Notes: a model not told the origin generated them from the letters alone. Shown: positions 1 through 8,875, counted from the first letter of the stretch. The stretch is DNA of 39,961 nt from Selenomonas sp. oral taxon 892 str. F0426 (GCF_000468035.1 NZ_KI260542.1:1-39961), one strand, 5' to 3'. Made by a program: numbers and translations.

Positions 1-8
1 TAAGATGG

Positions 9-36
9 CGTGGCTGAATTTATCAGTGCTTCCTAA
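9..36. repeat. Edge copy of a dispersed repeat
   Basis: Bases 19-34 match, in inverted orientation, bases 39845-39860 at the other end of the window at 15 of 16 positions (core TTTATCAGTG). A weaker match with a shared TGGC extends outward. This suggests two diverged copies of one intergenic repeat. The rest of bases 37-147, downstream of thiE, holds nothing else I recognise. Confidence 0.45.
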
Positions 37-147
37 AATCCGCAGGGAGCAGAACGCGCCCTTTTTCTCCGCTTGCTTCACTAGGGTTCGCTCGGGACAT
101 CGCACCACCAAGAGCATTTTTAGGGAATCGCAGAAACAGATACACCT

Positions 148-834
148 CTACGCATTCCATAAGCATACCAACTCCTCCGCAGCAGCATAGGGATGCTCCG
201 CGCCCGTGACGGCACTGATGACAAAGAAGCCCTCGACGCCCGCTGCCTTGAGCGCAGGGAGATCCGCCGCCTTCACCCCGCCTCCCACGACGACGGGCAC
301 AGGACTGATGCGGTGAAGTTCGGCGAGTTCCTCAAAGCTGTGCGTCACAATCTCGCCCGAAGCGGTACGTCCCGCCTCGGGCTTTGTTGGTGTCGCGTGC
401 AGAGGACCCGCGCCGAAGTAGTCAATACACTCAGTATCACAGTGCGCCGCATAGTCGAGCAGTTCCGTCGTCGGTGCAGAGAGTCCGACGATCGCATCTG
501 TGCCAAGATACTTCCGACAAACATCAACGGGGATATCCGTCTGCCCGACGTGTACACCGTCCACCTTGATCCCCTGCTCCCGTGCCGCGAGCACCACATC
601 CAGACGGTCGTTTACAACGAGTGCCACGGCATCCGATTTCCCCTGTGCCGCGATCACATCCGCCGCCGCTCGTGTGAGCTCGATCACTTCGCGTGCATCT
701 GCCTCCTTCGCGCGGATCTGTATAAAGGTGAAGCCCGCGCGTACCGCCTCTGCAATGACACGCGCAACAGGACGTCCATTCGTATTTTCAGGCCCAATTA
801 CGAGATAGGCAGACAGGTCAAATTTCCTGTGCAT
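148..834 (-). CDS. thiE: Thiamine phosphate synthase ThiE
   Basis: This enzyme condenses HMP pyrophosphate with thiazole phosphate to give thiamine phosphate in the cytoplasm. The 228-residue product has family length for a TIM-barrel ThiE. Visible motifs are QIRAK near residue 40, NDR near 76, GVHVGQ near 94, GPLHATPTKP near 144 and a glycine-rich GGGV phosphate loop near 185. I chose the ATG at 834 because AGGAG lies about 10 bases upstream; an in-frame ATG at 843 sits almost on top of that site. No other thi gene is adjacent. No TPP riboswitch is visible upstream; instead a strong palindrome (861-900) sits just before the Shine-Dalgarno. Function is confident from motifs. Confidence 0.93.
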   Translation of the reverse strand: MHRKFDLSAYLVIGPENTNGRPVARVIAEAVRAGFTFIQIRAKEADAREVIELTRAAADVIAAQGKSDAVALVVNDRLDVVLAAREQGIKVDGVHVGQTDIPVDVCRKYLGTDAIVGLSAPTTELLDYAAHCDTECIDYFGAGPLHATPTKPEAGRTASGEIVTHSFEELAELHRISPVPVVVGGGVKAADLPALKAAGVEGFFVISAVTGAEHPYAAAEELVCLWNA

Positions 835-860
835 ATATATCATTCTCCTATCAATAAAAG

Positions 861-900
861 GGACTGTTGCACGAAGCTAGAAAACTTCGTGCAACAGCCC
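861..900. repeat. 16-bp-arm palindrome just upstream of thiE
   Basis: Arms at 861-876 and 885-900 pair with one mismatch around an 8-base loop. Read on the minus strand, the hairpin is followed by CTTTT and then, within about 12 bases, the thiE ribosome binding site. It could act as a terminator for rubrerythrin transcripts or as a leader structure. The right arm contains a 15-base unit that recurs at 1055-1069, so it also belongs to a repeat family. Confidence 0.6.
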
Positions 901-1070
901 TTGTCTATGTCAGCAGTATCGCTACAAGTGCCCCTTCCACCGCTTACGCGGTCCCCCTCCCCCGTGTCGCACGGGGGAGGCTAGGATTATGGGGCATCTT
1001 AGCTTCCCTCGTCAGAACGGGGGAAGTGGCGAGTGCAGCGAGCCGAAAGGGGCGTTCGTGCAACAGCCCC
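886..1070. repeat. REP-like composite of hairpins flanked by 15-bp direct repeats
   Basis: A 15-base unit TTCGTGCAACAGCCC occurs at 886-900 and again at 1055-1069. Between them lie three successive hairpins: 939-952 (5-bp stem), 956-980 (perfect 11-bp stem of CCTCCCCCGTG type) and 1003-1026 (10 bp with one G-U pair). The second copy of the unit forms the loop side of a 9-bp GAAAGGGGC hairpin at about 1045-1074. No coding potential is convincing. This looks like a bacterial interspersed mosaic element between rubrerythrin and thiE. Confidence 0.6.
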
Positions 1071-1091
1071 TTTCCGTCAAAGCCGTATGGC

Positions 1092-1625
1092 TCAATAGTT
1101 CTGTACAAGCTGCTGGAAGAAGGACTGCGGATGCTCACAGACCGGGCACTTCATCGGCGCCTTCGGACTCTCGCAGACATATCCGCAGTTGAGGCACTGC
1201 CAGATGATCTTTTCATCGCGCTGGAACACCGTGTCCTCATCCACCTTCTGCAGGAGGAGCTTGTAGCGGGCATCATGCTCCTTCTCGATCTTGCCGACAG
1301 CGTCAAAGAGACGAGCGATTTTATCGAAGCCCTCTTCGCGCGCTACGCGTGCGAACTCGGGATACATGCTCGTCCACTCCTCGTTCTCTCCGGCAGCAGC
1401 GGCGGCGAGGTTCGCCTTCGTATCACCAAGCCCATTCACGAGTTTGAACCAGATCTTTGCATGTGCCTTCTCGTTGACCGCCGTCTCCGTGAAAATGTTC
1501 GAAATCTGGACATAGCCGTCCTTCTTCGCCTGCGACGCATAGTAGAGATACTTTGTGTGCGCCTGTGACTCTCCGGCAAATGCCGCCCAGAGGTTCTTTT
1601 CGGTCTGTGATCCCTTGAGTTCCAT
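1092..1625 (-). CDS. rbr: Rubrerythrin
   Basis: This non-haem di-iron peroxidase reduces hydrogen peroxide in anaerobes. The 177-residue product has an N-terminal four-helix ferritin-like domain with di-iron ligands in the patterns GESQAHTKY (E19), NEKAH (E52, H55) and EKEHDARY (near residues 113-121). A C-terminal rubredoxin-type domain carries Cys144-x2-Cys147 and Cys160-x2-Cys163. The start is set by GGAGA six bases upstream. It follows the AhpC and AhpF-like genes on the same strand, so the three form a peroxide-defence neighbourhood. The cytochrome-rich respiration encoded elsewhere in the window fits a need for such enzymes. Confidence 0.96.
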   Translation of the reverse strand: MELKGSQTEKNLWAAFAGESQAHTKYLYYASQAKKDGYVQISNIFTETAVNEKAHAKIWFKLVNGLGDTKANLAAAAAGENEEWTSMYPEFARVAREEGFDKIARLFDAVGKIEKEHDARYKLLLQKVDEDTVFQRDEKIIWQCLNCGYVCESPKAPMKCPVCEHPQSFFQQLVQNY

Positions 1626-1719
1626 AATGCTCTCCTTTTAAAATAAATACACAGAAAATATATCCATCAGCGAGAATGCCGCCTGTCTATGCCTTGCTCA
1701 GGGGCAGAGACGACATCCA

Positions 1720-3348
1720 TCAGCTGCGGCTGACCAGTATATCAGCAACCTCATCGATATTCTTCTTTCCGAAGAAGAGGTCTTCCCCCACGATCATGCA
1801 GGGAACGCTCATGACTTTGTACTTCTCCTTCAGCTCGGGGAAGTAGCGGATATCATAGATGTCTGCGCGCACCTCTGCACGCGCTGCCGCAATTCGCTGC
1901 ACGGCTGCCACCACATCGGGACACATTGTACAGGAAAGCGACATGAGTACCTTGACATCGGCGGGCGCAGAAATCTGCTCTATTTTCGCACGCGTCTCAG
2001 GACGGAGTTCCTGTCCGGGTCCGGCCACATTGTAGAGTGCGAGAATGAAGGAGTTGAACTCATGCCCCCCCGGAACGGCGTGGAACGTGATGCCGCTCGG
2101 TGTGCCGTCGCCACGCAGGAACTCGATGCCCGGCGCACCGTTTGCATCGTCACGTTCCTCATAGCTGACCTTGTCCGTAAGTCCAGCAAACTCATCCATA
2201 AAGCCGCGCAGCTCACGCGAGAGATCGCCGTCATCATAGTGTCCGATGATTTTGACCGTATTCTCAAATTTATCAAAGACTGCCTGCAGCTGCTCACGAA
2301 TCTCGGCGGAGATAAAGTTCGTTTCATTCCCCTCAGACGATTCCTTTTCAATGGAGCTCTTGCGCTGCTCAAAACGCTTTGCATCCACCTCAGCACGCAC
2401 AAATGCGGGCAGCTTCAGACGATCGTGGAGAGCTGCTGCGTGGCGCTCTGCCGCAACCGCAGAGACTGCACCGTCCGAGACTGCCGTCACCACCTGCCGG
2501 AGTGTCTTGATGCAGACGTCGCCCGCCGCAAAGACCCCCTTGACATTCGTCTCCTTCTCCTCGTTCGTAATGATATATCCCTGCTCGTTCAGAGCCACCT
2601 GATCACGGAAGAGTCCTGTATTCGGTACATAGCCCGCAAAGACAAAGACACCGAACGTCTCTCCTTCTTTCGACATATAGTGCTCAATCTTGCCCGTCAC
2701 CTCGTCGCGGAAGTCGGCGTAGGAGATCATCGTCTCTCCGCCGACGCGCTCCACCACTGTATTGAAACGAACCTTGATGTTCGGATAATTCGCGAGTGCG
2801 TCCACCGCTGTCTGCGGTGCACGGAATTTATCGCTGCGTACAAGGATCGTGATCGATTTGCCGTAGCGTGAGAGGAACATGCTCTCCTCTACCGCCGAAA
2901 GACCGCCGCCGATGACGAAGATGTCCATCCCCGTAAAGAACTCGGCATCACAGGTCGCACAGTAGGCAACACCGCGCCCCTGAAATTTCTTCTCGCCATA
3001 AAAACCAACCTGACGCGGATTCGCTCCTGTCGCAAGGACGACACTGAGCGCCTCCACCGTACCCGCAGTCGTCTCAAGCTCCTTGATGTCCTGATCGAGC
3101 TTCAGGCCGATGACTTCTGCCTCGACGAATTCCGCGCCAAAGCCGCGTGCCTGCTGCTCCATCTGCGCCGCGAGCTCGGAGCCGCTGACCTTCCCCGTGC
3201 CGGGGTAGTTCACGACATCGGCGGTAATCGTGATCTGTCCGCCAATCTTCTCCTTCTCGATGACGAGCACCTTGCATTTTGCACGCGCCAGATAGATCGC
3301 GGCAGAAAGGCCTGCGGGCCCGCCGCCGACGATGACAGCATCATACAT
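1720..3348 (-). CDS. AhpF-like reductase with thioredoxin-reductase domain first
   Basis: This is a probable NAD(P)H-dependent flavoprotein that recycles AhpC. Residues about 1-305 are a low-molecular-weight thioredoxin reductase: FAD loop GGGPAG near residue 8, active disulfide CATCD near 134, second dinucleotide loop GGGLSA and a GDV motif near the end. After a charged linker come two thioredoxin-fold halves like the AhpF N-terminal domain; only the second has a redox pair, CTMC, near residue 479. Order is therefore reversed from canonical AhpF. The start is uncertain: TTG 3360, GTG 3357 and ATG 3348 are in frame, and I prefer ATG with GGTGG upstream. It follows ahpC after a terminator. No specific symbol is assigned because of the domain order. 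Confidence 0.85.
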   Translation of the reverse strand: MYDAVIVGGGPAGLSAAIYLARAKCKVLVIEKEKIGGQITITADVVNYPGTGKVSGSELAAQMEQQARGFGAEFVEAEVIGLKLDQDIKELETTAGTVEALSVVLATGANPRQVGFYGEKKFQGRGVAYCATCDAEFFTGMDIFVIGGGLSAVEESMFLSRYGKSITILVRSDKFRAPQTAVDALANYPNIKVRFNTVVERVGGETMISYADFRDEVTGKIEHYMSKEGETFGVFVFAGYVPNTGLFRDQVALNEQGYIITNEEKETNVKGVFAAGDVCIKTLRQVVTAVSDGAVSAVAAERHAAALHDRLKLPAFVRAEVDAKRFEQRKSSIEKESSEGNETNFISAEIREQLQAVFDKFENTVKIIGHYDDGDLSRELRGFMDEFAGLTDKVSYEERDDANGAPGIEFLRGDGTPSGITFHAVPGGHEFNSFILALYNVAGPGQELRPETRAKIEQISAPADVKVLMSLSCTMCPDVVAAVQRIAAARAEVRADIYDIRYFPELKEKYKVMSVPCMIVGEDLFFGKKNIDEVADILVSRS

Positions 3349-3414
3349 TTTGTCCACCAAAGCACCTCTTCTTCGCTTGATATGGAGTTTCTAAATCAAT
3401 CAGCGCTCCATAGG

Positions 3415-3448
3415 AAAAAGCACTTCGCAAGAAACCTCGCGAAGTGCT
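3415..3448 (-). terminator. Terminator after ahpC
   Basis: A perfect 10-bp stem (3419-3428 with 3439-3448) is followed on the minus strand by a run of T. It lies between ahpC and the downstream reductase, so reductase expression needs read-through or its own promoter. Confidence 0.85.
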
Positions 3449-3459
3449 CCGTTTATCTC

Positions 3460-4041
3460 TTAGAGTTTGCCAACGAGGTCAAAGCTCGGCTTGAGCGTCT
3501 TCTCGCCCGGCTTCCAACGTGCAGGGCAAACCTCATCGCCGTGCTCCGCGACGAACTGGAGTGCCTGTACCTTGCGAAGAAGCTCCTGTGCGTTGCGGCC
3601 GACATTGCCCGCACTCACCTCATAGGAAACGATCTTGCCCTCGGGGTTCACAACGAACGTGCCGCGCTCCGAGCGGCCGTCCTCCTCGATGTAGACATCA
3701 AAGTCGCGTGCGAGCTTTGCCGTCGGGTCTGCGAGCATCGGGTAGGTCAGCTTGCCGACGAGATCGGAACTCTCATGCCATGCCTTGTGAACGAAGTGGG
3801 AGTCGCAGGAGACAGCGAAGATCTCACAGCCGAGCTTCTCGAACTCGCCGTACTGTTCCTGAAGGTCTGCGAGTTCCGTCGGGCAGACAAACGTGAAGTC
3901 CGCCGGATAGAAGAAGAACACGCTCCACTTGCCCTTGAGATCCGCCTTCGTGTACTGCGTGAACTCGCCCTGTGCTGCGCCCGCCTTCTTCTGGAACGCA
4001 TCTACCTTAAAATCGCTGATTTCCTTGTTGATGAGTGACAT
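3460..4041 (-). CDS. ahpC: Peroxiredoxin AhpC
   Basis: A typical 2-Cys peroxiredoxin reducing hydrogen and organic peroxides and peroxynitrite. The 193-residue product has the peroxidatic Cys53 in DFTFVCPTE and the resolving Cys172 in EVCPARW near the C-terminus. Family length is about 187-200. The ATG at 4041 has GGAGG seven to eight bases upstream, so a longer in-frame start at 4068 is unlikely. A consensus promoter lies about 70 bases upstream. The next gene downstream is its likely reductase partner. No PerR-type operator is evident around the promoter. Confidence 0.96.
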   Translation of the reverse strand: MSLINKEISDFKVDAFQKKAGAAQGEFTQYTKADLKGKWSVFFFYPADFTFVCPTELADLQEQYGEFEKLGCEIFAVSCDSHFVHKAWHESSDLVGKLTYPMLADPTAKLARDFDVYIEEDGRSERGTFVVNPEGKIVSYEVSAGNVGRNAQELLRKVQALQFVAEHGDEVCPARWKPGEKTLKPSFDLVGKL

Positions 4042-4112
4042 TGAATATCCTCCTTTGATTGAAACCAATCGTTCTAGTCTTGAACGACTGCATATATCCT
4101 GTTGATGTGCCT

Positions 4113-4141
4113 ATCATAGCACAGTAAGTTTTTCATGTCAA
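4113..4141 (-). promoter_or_regulatory. Sigma-A promoter of ahpC
   Basis: Reading on the minus strand, a -35 TTGACA (4136-4141) is followed by 17 bases and a -10 TATGAT (4113-4118). The leader to the ahpC start is about 65 bases. Confidence 0.8.
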
Positions 4142-4215
4142 TAGAAATTTGTACTTTTTAATAACTATTTTTATTTATATCCTTATCCTGTAAAAAAGTC
4201 CCGTAAAGCCACACG

Positions 4216-4241
4216 AAAAAGAACTGCCATCACGGCGGTTC
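4216..4241 (-). terminator. Terminator after nspC
   Basis: An 8-bp stem (4221-4228 with 4234-4241, one G-U) is followed by five T on the minus strand, immediately beyond the nspC stop codon. Confidence 0.8.
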
Positions 4242-4246
4242 CTCTC

Positions 4247-5386
4247 TCAGAGTCTCATCTTGAAATCATCGTACCCGAATTCGCGCACAATCTCCCATTC
4301 TCCGGTTGGTGAAACGGCGATAATGTTCGGCAGGGGCATTCCATTGAACGTATTGTTCTTCACCATCGTATAGATCGCCATGTCGCCAAAGGCGACACGG
4401 TCGCCCACGACAAGCGGCGTGTCGAAGGAGTACGTGCCGATCGTATCGCCCGCAAGACAGGTCGGTCCCGCAAGGGTATAGGCATGCGCCTTCTCCCCTG
4501 CCTCACCCGCACCAATGACAGGCGGACGATAAGGCATCTCGATGACATCGGGCATGTGACAGGCTGCTGACGTGTTCAGAATAACATTCCCATCCGCCTG
4601 CACGTCAAGCACCTCGGCGACGAGGAACCCTGCGTTCAGCGCGACCGCTTCTCCCGGTTCAAGATAGACTGCAACACCGTACGTCTCCTGTACGTGACGG
4701 ATCAATTTCTTGAGCAGCGGGATATCATAGTCCTCACGCGTAATGTGATGCCCGCCGCCGAAGTTCAGCCACTTCATTCTGTGGAGATATTTGCCAAATT
4801 TTTCCTCCACAGCTTCGAGCGTCGCCGCCAGTGCATCCGCTCCCTGCTCGCAGAGCGTATGAAAGTGCAGGCCGTCCAATCCTGCAAGCAAATCTGCACG
4901 GAAATCCGCGATCTTCACGCCGAGGCGCGAGCCGGGCGCACACGGATCATAGATCGCGTGCTCCTGCGTCGAGTGCTCGGGGTTGATACGGATACCGCAG
5001 GACGCGCCCGCCGCACACGCCGCCGCACCAAAGCGTTCCCACTGCGCGAAGGAGTTGAATACAATGTGGTCACAGATCGCTGCGAGCCGTGGAATTTCGT
5101 CCTCCTCGTAGGCGGGCTTGAAGACGTGATTCTCCTTCCCCATCTCCTCCTGCGAAAGGCGCGCCTCATAGATGCCGCTCGCCGTCGTACCGGATAGGTA
5201 GCGGCCAATCAGCGGATAGTAGTGGTACATGGAGAAACATTTCTGCGCAAGGAGCACCTTGGCTCCCGTATCCTCTGCAATTTCCGCGAGGATTTTAAGG
5301 TTTTTTTCCAGCAGTTCTTCGTAGACGAGGTAGGAAGGAGTGGGAACCTCGTCCCACTCCGTTCGCCATTCTGCACGCGCCGCCAT
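4247..5386 (-). CDS. nspC: Carboxynorspermidine decarboxylase NspC
   Basis: This PLP enzyme decarboxylates carboxyspermidine or carboxynorspermidine to spermidine or norspermidine. The 379-residue product is an alanine-racemase-fold decarboxylase with the PLP lysine in LLAQKCFS (K49), a conserved NFGGGHH segment, LEPGEAV, and the Cys-containing active-site segment GPTCLAGD. Its ATG overlaps the stop codon of the upstream synthase gene (TGATG), so the two are translationally coupled. Which polyamine is made cannot be told from sequence; spermidine is most likely for the carboxyspermidine route in bacteria without SpeE. In Selenomonas polyamines are also linked to peptidoglycan, mainly cadaverine and putrescine. 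Confidence 0.95.
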   Translation of the reverse strand: MAARAEWRTEWDEVPTPSYLVYEELLEKNLKILAEIAEDTGAKVLLAQKCFSMYHYYPLIGRYLSGTTASGIYEARLSQEEMGKENHVFKPAYEEDEIPRLAAICDHIVFNSFAQWERFGAAACAAGASCGIRINPEHSTQEHAIYDPCAPGSRLGVKIADFRADLLAGLDGLHFHTLCEQGADALAATLEAVEEKFGKYLHRMKWLNFGGGHHITREDYDIPLLKKLIRHVQETYGVAVYLEPGEAVALNAGFLVAEVLDVQADGNVILNTSAACHMPDVIEMPYRPPVIGAGEAGEKAHAYTLAGPTCLAGDTIGTYSFDTPLVVGDRVAFGDMAIYTMVKNNTFNGMPLPNIIAVSPTGEWEIVREFGYDDFKMRL

Positions 5387-6585
5387 CAGTCCACCAGCAC
5401 CGGGTTATGGCTCTCCTGCCACGGCAAGCCCCAAGCATTCAGCGCGTCCATGAACGGATCGGGATCGAACTCCTCGACGTTGAACACGCCGGGACGGCGC
5501 CACTTGCCCGTCATCACCATCATCGCACCGATCATCGCAGGCACGCCCGTCGTATACGCAACCGCCTGCGAACCGACCTCGGCGTAGCACTTCTCATGAT
5601 CACAGACGTTATAGAGATAGTAATTTTTGTCCTTGCCGTCCTTCTTTCCGCGGAAGATGCAGCCAATGTTCGTCTTTCCTTTTGTGCGCGGGCCGAGGCT
5701 CGCGGGATCGGGCAGCACCGCCTTGAGGAACTGCAGCGGGATGATCTTGTGCCCCTCGAAGTCAATCGGCTCGATCGAGGTCATGCCGACGTTCTCGAGA
5801 CAACGCAGATGCGTGAGATAGCTCTCACCGAATGTCATGAAGAAACGGATGCGCTTGATGCCCTTGATGTTCTTCGCGAGCGACTCGAGCTCCTCGTGGT
5901 GCAGGAGATACATATCCTTTTGCCCCACCTCGGCAAAGTCGTAGACACGCTTGATCTCCATCGGCTCTGTCTCGACCCACGCGCCGTTCTCCCAGTAGCT
6001 CCCCTTTGCCGAGACCTCACGGATGTTGATCTCAGGGTTGAAATTCGTCGCAAATGGATAGCCGTGGTCGCCGCCGTTGCAGTCGAGGATATCGATGTAG
6101 TTGATCTCATCAAACTCGTGCTTCATCGCATAGGCACTGAACACGCCCGTCACGCCGGGATCAAATCCCGAGCCGAGAATTGCCGTCAGCCCCGCCTCGC
6201 GGAAGCGGTCGGCGTATGCCCACTGCCAGCTGTACTCGAACTTTGCCGTGTCCTCCGGCTCATAGTTCGCCGTGTCGACATAGTGCACGCCCGCCGCAAG
6301 GCACGCATCCATGATATGCAGATCCTGATACGGGAGCGCAAGGTTGAGTACGACATCCGGCTGAAAGTCACGAATGAGCGCCGTGAGTGCAGGCACATCG
6401 TCCGCATCAATGGCGGCGGTCTGAATTTTTGTCCTGCCACCGTCCAGCTTTTCCTTCAGCGCATCGCATTTTGATTTCGTACGCGAGGCGATGAGGATTT
6501 CCTCAAAGACCTCCGGATTCTGGCAGCACTTGTGAACGGCAACGCTCGCCACGCCGCCCGCTCCAATAATCATCGCTTTTCCCAT
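5386..6585 (-). CDS. Carboxynorspermidine/carboxyspermidine synthase (saccharopine dehydrogenase family)
   Basis: This NAD(P)H enzyme condenses aspartate semialdehyde with putrescine or diaminopropane, the step before NspC. The 399-residue product begins with a Rossmann motif IIGAGGVAS and has the family segment ILGSGFDPGVT. The ATG at 6585 is preceded by GGAGG with proper spacing; the frame stays open far upstream (to 6846), but that extension is arginine-rich and antisense to the chemoreceptor 3' end. It is first in a two-gene operon with nspC. Its promoter -35 box lies inside the preceding chemoreceptor terminator. The assignment is strong because of the coupled partner. Confidence 0.94.
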   Translation of the reverse strand: MGKAMIIGAGGVASVAVHKCCQNPEVFEEILIASRTKSKCDALKEKLDGGRTKIQTAAIDADDVPALTALIRDFQPDVVLNLALPYQDLHIMDACLAAGVHYVDTANYEPEDTAKFEYSWQWAYADRFREAGLTAILGSGFDPGVTGVFSAYAMKHEFDEINYIDILDCNGGDHGYPFATNFNPEINIREVSAKGSYWENGAWVETEPMEIKRVYDFAEVGQKDMYLLHHEELESLAKNIKGIKRIRFFMTFGESYLTHLRCLENVGMTSIEPIDFEGHKIIPLQFLKAVLPDPASLGPRTKGKTNIGCIFRGKKDGKDKNYYLYNVCDHEKCYAEVGSQAVAYTTGVPAMIGAMMVMTGKWRRPGVFNVEEFDPDPFMDALNAWGLPWQESHNPVLVD

Positions 6586-6612
6586 GACAACGCCTCCTTC
6601 ATAGATGTCTCT

Positions 6613-6641
6613 ATCATACAACAGGAAAAGGGTCACTGCAA
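6613..6641 (-). promoter_or_regulatory. Promoter of the polyamine operon, overlapping a terminator
   Basis: A -10 TATGAT (6613-6618) lies 17 bases from TTGCAG (6636-6641). The -35 box falls in the loop and 3' arm of the terminator hairpin of the upstream chemoreceptor gene. Confidence 0.6.
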
Positions 6642-6653
6642 GAGCAGTGACCC
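6626..6653 (-). terminator. Terminator after chemoreceptor gene 1
   Basis: A perfect 10-bp stem (6630-6639 with 6644-6653) with a 4-base loop is followed by TTTT on the minus strand, 17 bases beyond the stop codon. Confidence 0.85.
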
Positions 6654-6670
6654 CCATTGGAGCTTTTCGT

Positions 6671-8677
6671 TTAGAGCTTGAACTTCTTCGTCTCACCTGC
6701 GAGATCGTCCGCAAGATTGGAGAGTCGTCGCGTTGACGCAGCAATCTCCTGCATCGAGGCAGACTGCTCCTCGGTCGCTGCAGATACACTCTGCGCGCCG
6801 TCGGCATTCGATGTGCTGACCTTCTGGATCTCCTCGATCTGGGCACGCACTGTCTGCGTCTCGCCCTCCATCTGCTGGATACCGGCGGTAATGCCCTTCA
6901 CACCGTCACCAAGCTGATGAATCGATTCTGCGATCGACTGGAACACACCGTCTGCCGTACGAACCGAGTCCAGGCCATAGCCAACATACTCGCTGCCGCG
7001 CTTTCCAGCCTCAACGGCACGCTCCATATCCGCCTGCACAGACTGCATCGTCTCGGAGATCTTTTTCGAGAATTCGCCCGACTCCTCAGCAAGCTTGCGA
7101 ACCTCCTCTGCAACGACGGCAAAGCCGCGCCCATGCTCACCCGCACGCGCTGCCTCAATCGCAGCATTGAGTGCGAGCAGATTTGTCTGCTCGGCAATGC
7201 TGCCGATGACCTCGACGCTGTGGCTGATCTCCTCAGAACTCTTGCCGAGCGCTGAAATCGCGGCATCAACCGTCTCGGAGCCATTCTTGATCTGCTCCAT
7301 ATAGTTGACAACCTCATCGATGGAGCGACGCCCCTCACGAACGCGTTCCACCGTGTTATTCGTCACCTCTGCAACCACACCTGCCTGCTTCGACATATTG
7401 GCCGCATGATTCGAAATCGCCGCCGCCGCATTGGCAACGGAGGAGGATGCACCAGACTGACGCTCTGCTCCTTCTGCAATCTCGCTGATCGACATAGCAA
7501 CGTGATTCGACGCCTCCGCTGACTGCTGGGATGCCTCGGTAAGGCTCTCCGCTGAGGTCGACAGCTCTTCTGCATTGGACTGAATCCTCTTGATCAGTGT
7601 ATTGAGCGTACTCCGCATCTTGATAAGGCCGTCCGAGAGCTGCCCCATCTCATCCTGCGAGGTAATCGTCTTCGGCTTTTCGCGCAGATCACCGCTGTTG
7701 ATGATCTCGCAGACACGTACCGCCTTCTGAATGCTAGCAGCGAAATTGTTCGAAATAACAAAAATAATCACGGAGATTGCAAGCAGAATGACAATGGTCA
7801 GACCCGCAAGCACCAGCAAAAGGTTGTTGGCATTCTCAAAGATCTCGCTGTCAGCGGCCTCCGACATAACGACCCAACGCCGTCCATCGAGCTGGATCGG
7901 CACGAGTGTGCCCGTCATCTCCTCGCCCGACTCACGCGCGTAGTGTGCGATTGCAGGTTCATTCTTGTCAACCACAGACTTAAACGCATCCACAAGGTTC
8001 ATCGAGATCTTGACGCTCGAAACCTCCTTGCTGAAATCGAGCTTGCCGACCTGCGCCGACTCATTTGGATGGATGATGACAAGCCCCGTCTCGTCCATCA
8101 CAACGAGCTGTCCCGTGCGGTACGTCGCCATCTTCGAGAGCGTCTCGTCAAAACGCGAGAGACCAACCGTCCCCGTGACAACACCTGTGAGTGCACCGTT
8201 TTCAAGAACCGGCACAGCGATGACTGTAACTACCTTGCCCGAAATCGCAGAGATAACCGGTTCGGAGACGACGATCTTCTTCGTCTGAACGACCTTCTTG
8301 AAATAGTCACGGTCAGAACGATCCATTTCGTTGCCGTCCGAATCAAATCCGACGCCGTTCACATCCAGATACGTGATGTTCGAAAACACCTCTGTATTCT
8401 GCTTGACCTCCTGCAGCTTTGCCAAACGTGCCGCAGCATCGCCATTCGTGATCGATGAACTGCGTGCCATCGTCTCAAGATGCACCGCATTTGTCTCAAA
8501 GATGCGCCGTATCTCAAGTGCGGCCTGCTTGCCAATACCCGTGCCGATCGTCTGCGCATTCTCCTCAAGCATATTGCTCGCCATTTTATAGCTCACGCCG
8601 AAAAACACGAGAAATCCGACAAGCATGACCGGCAGCACCGATGCAAGAAGCTTCGTCCGAATCGATTTGAAGTGCAT
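6671..8677 (-). CDS. Methyl-accepting chemotaxis protein (dCache sensor), copy 1
   Basis: A transmembrane chemoreceptor of 668 residues. Transmembrane helix 1 is at about 9-31, an extracytoplasmic double-Cache domain follows to about 275, and transmembrane helix 2 is at about 285-309. A HAMP linker and a long cytoplasmic signalling coil with the hairpin segment [16 protein letters not shown] complete it. It ends in a short FKL tail with no CheR-binding pentapeptide. The ATG at 8677 has GGAGA eight bases upstream; the frame extends upstream to 8746 but without support. It lies directly downstream of a paralogue of identical length. The ligand is unknown: the RDYF segment resembles part of amino-acid Cache sites but the usual Trp is absent. 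Confidence 0.95.
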   Translation of the reverse strand: MHFKSIRTKLLASVLPVMLVGFLVFFGVSYKMASNMLEENAQTIGTGIGKQAALEIRRIFETNAVHLETMARSSSITNGDAAARLAKLQEVKQNTEVFSNITYLDVNGVGFDSDGNEMDRSDRDYFKKVVQTKKIVVSEPVISAISGKVVTVIAVPVLENGALTGVVTGTVGLSRFDETLSKMATYRTGQLVVMDETGLVIIHPNESAQVGKLDFSKEVSSVKISMNLVDAFKSVVDKNEPAIAHYARESGEEMTGTLVPIQLDGRRWVVMSEAADSEIFENANNLLLVLAGLTIVILLAISVIIFVISNNFAASIQKAVRVCEIINSGDLREKPKTITSQDEMGQLSDGLIKMRSTLNTLIKRIQSNAEELSTSAESLTEASQQSAEASNHVAMSISEIAEGAERQSGASSSVANAAAAISNHAANMSKQAGVVAEVTNNTVERVREGRRSIDEVVNYMEQIKNGSETVDAAISALGKSSEEISHSVEVIGSIAEQTNLLALNAAIEAARAGEHGRGFAVVAEEVRKLAEESGEFSKKISETMQSVQADMERAVEAGKRGSEYVGYGLDSVRTADGVFQSIAESIHQLGDGVKGITAGIQQMEGETQTVRAQIEEIQKVSTSNADGAQSVSAATEEQSASMQEIAASTRRLSNLADDLAGETKKFKL

Positions 8678-8836
8678 GTATTTGCTCTCCTTTCCCCAAA
8701 AGCACATCCCCACTAATCTATATTGGGGGTGAGTAAACCCTATCACATCTTTCCAAGATTAACAAGTTTTTTCTATACGAAATCACATATTGGTAATAGT
8801 GAAAAATATTTGTATTCTGTGACAATTATTCTCCAG

Positions 8837-8867
8837 AAAAGCGGGGAGCGATAAACACCGCCCCCCG
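8837..8867 (-). terminator. Terminator after chemoreceptor gene 2
   Basis: A 9-bp stem with one mismatch (8842-8850 with 8859-8867) is followed by TTTT on the minus strand, close to the stop codon at 8876. The rest of the gap to copy 1 (8678-8836) is AT-rich and shows no convincing promoter. Confidence 0.75.
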
Positions 8868-8875
8868 TGCATCAT

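Noticed and set aside
844-1091. A TPP riboswitch upstream of thiE
   Set aside because: The conserved CTGAGA and related TPP-aptamer segments are not found on the minus strand.
867-1568. Open frames through the repeat region and opposite rubrerythrin
   Set aside because: They cross several hairpins, lack ribosome sites and are shadows of rubrerythrin.
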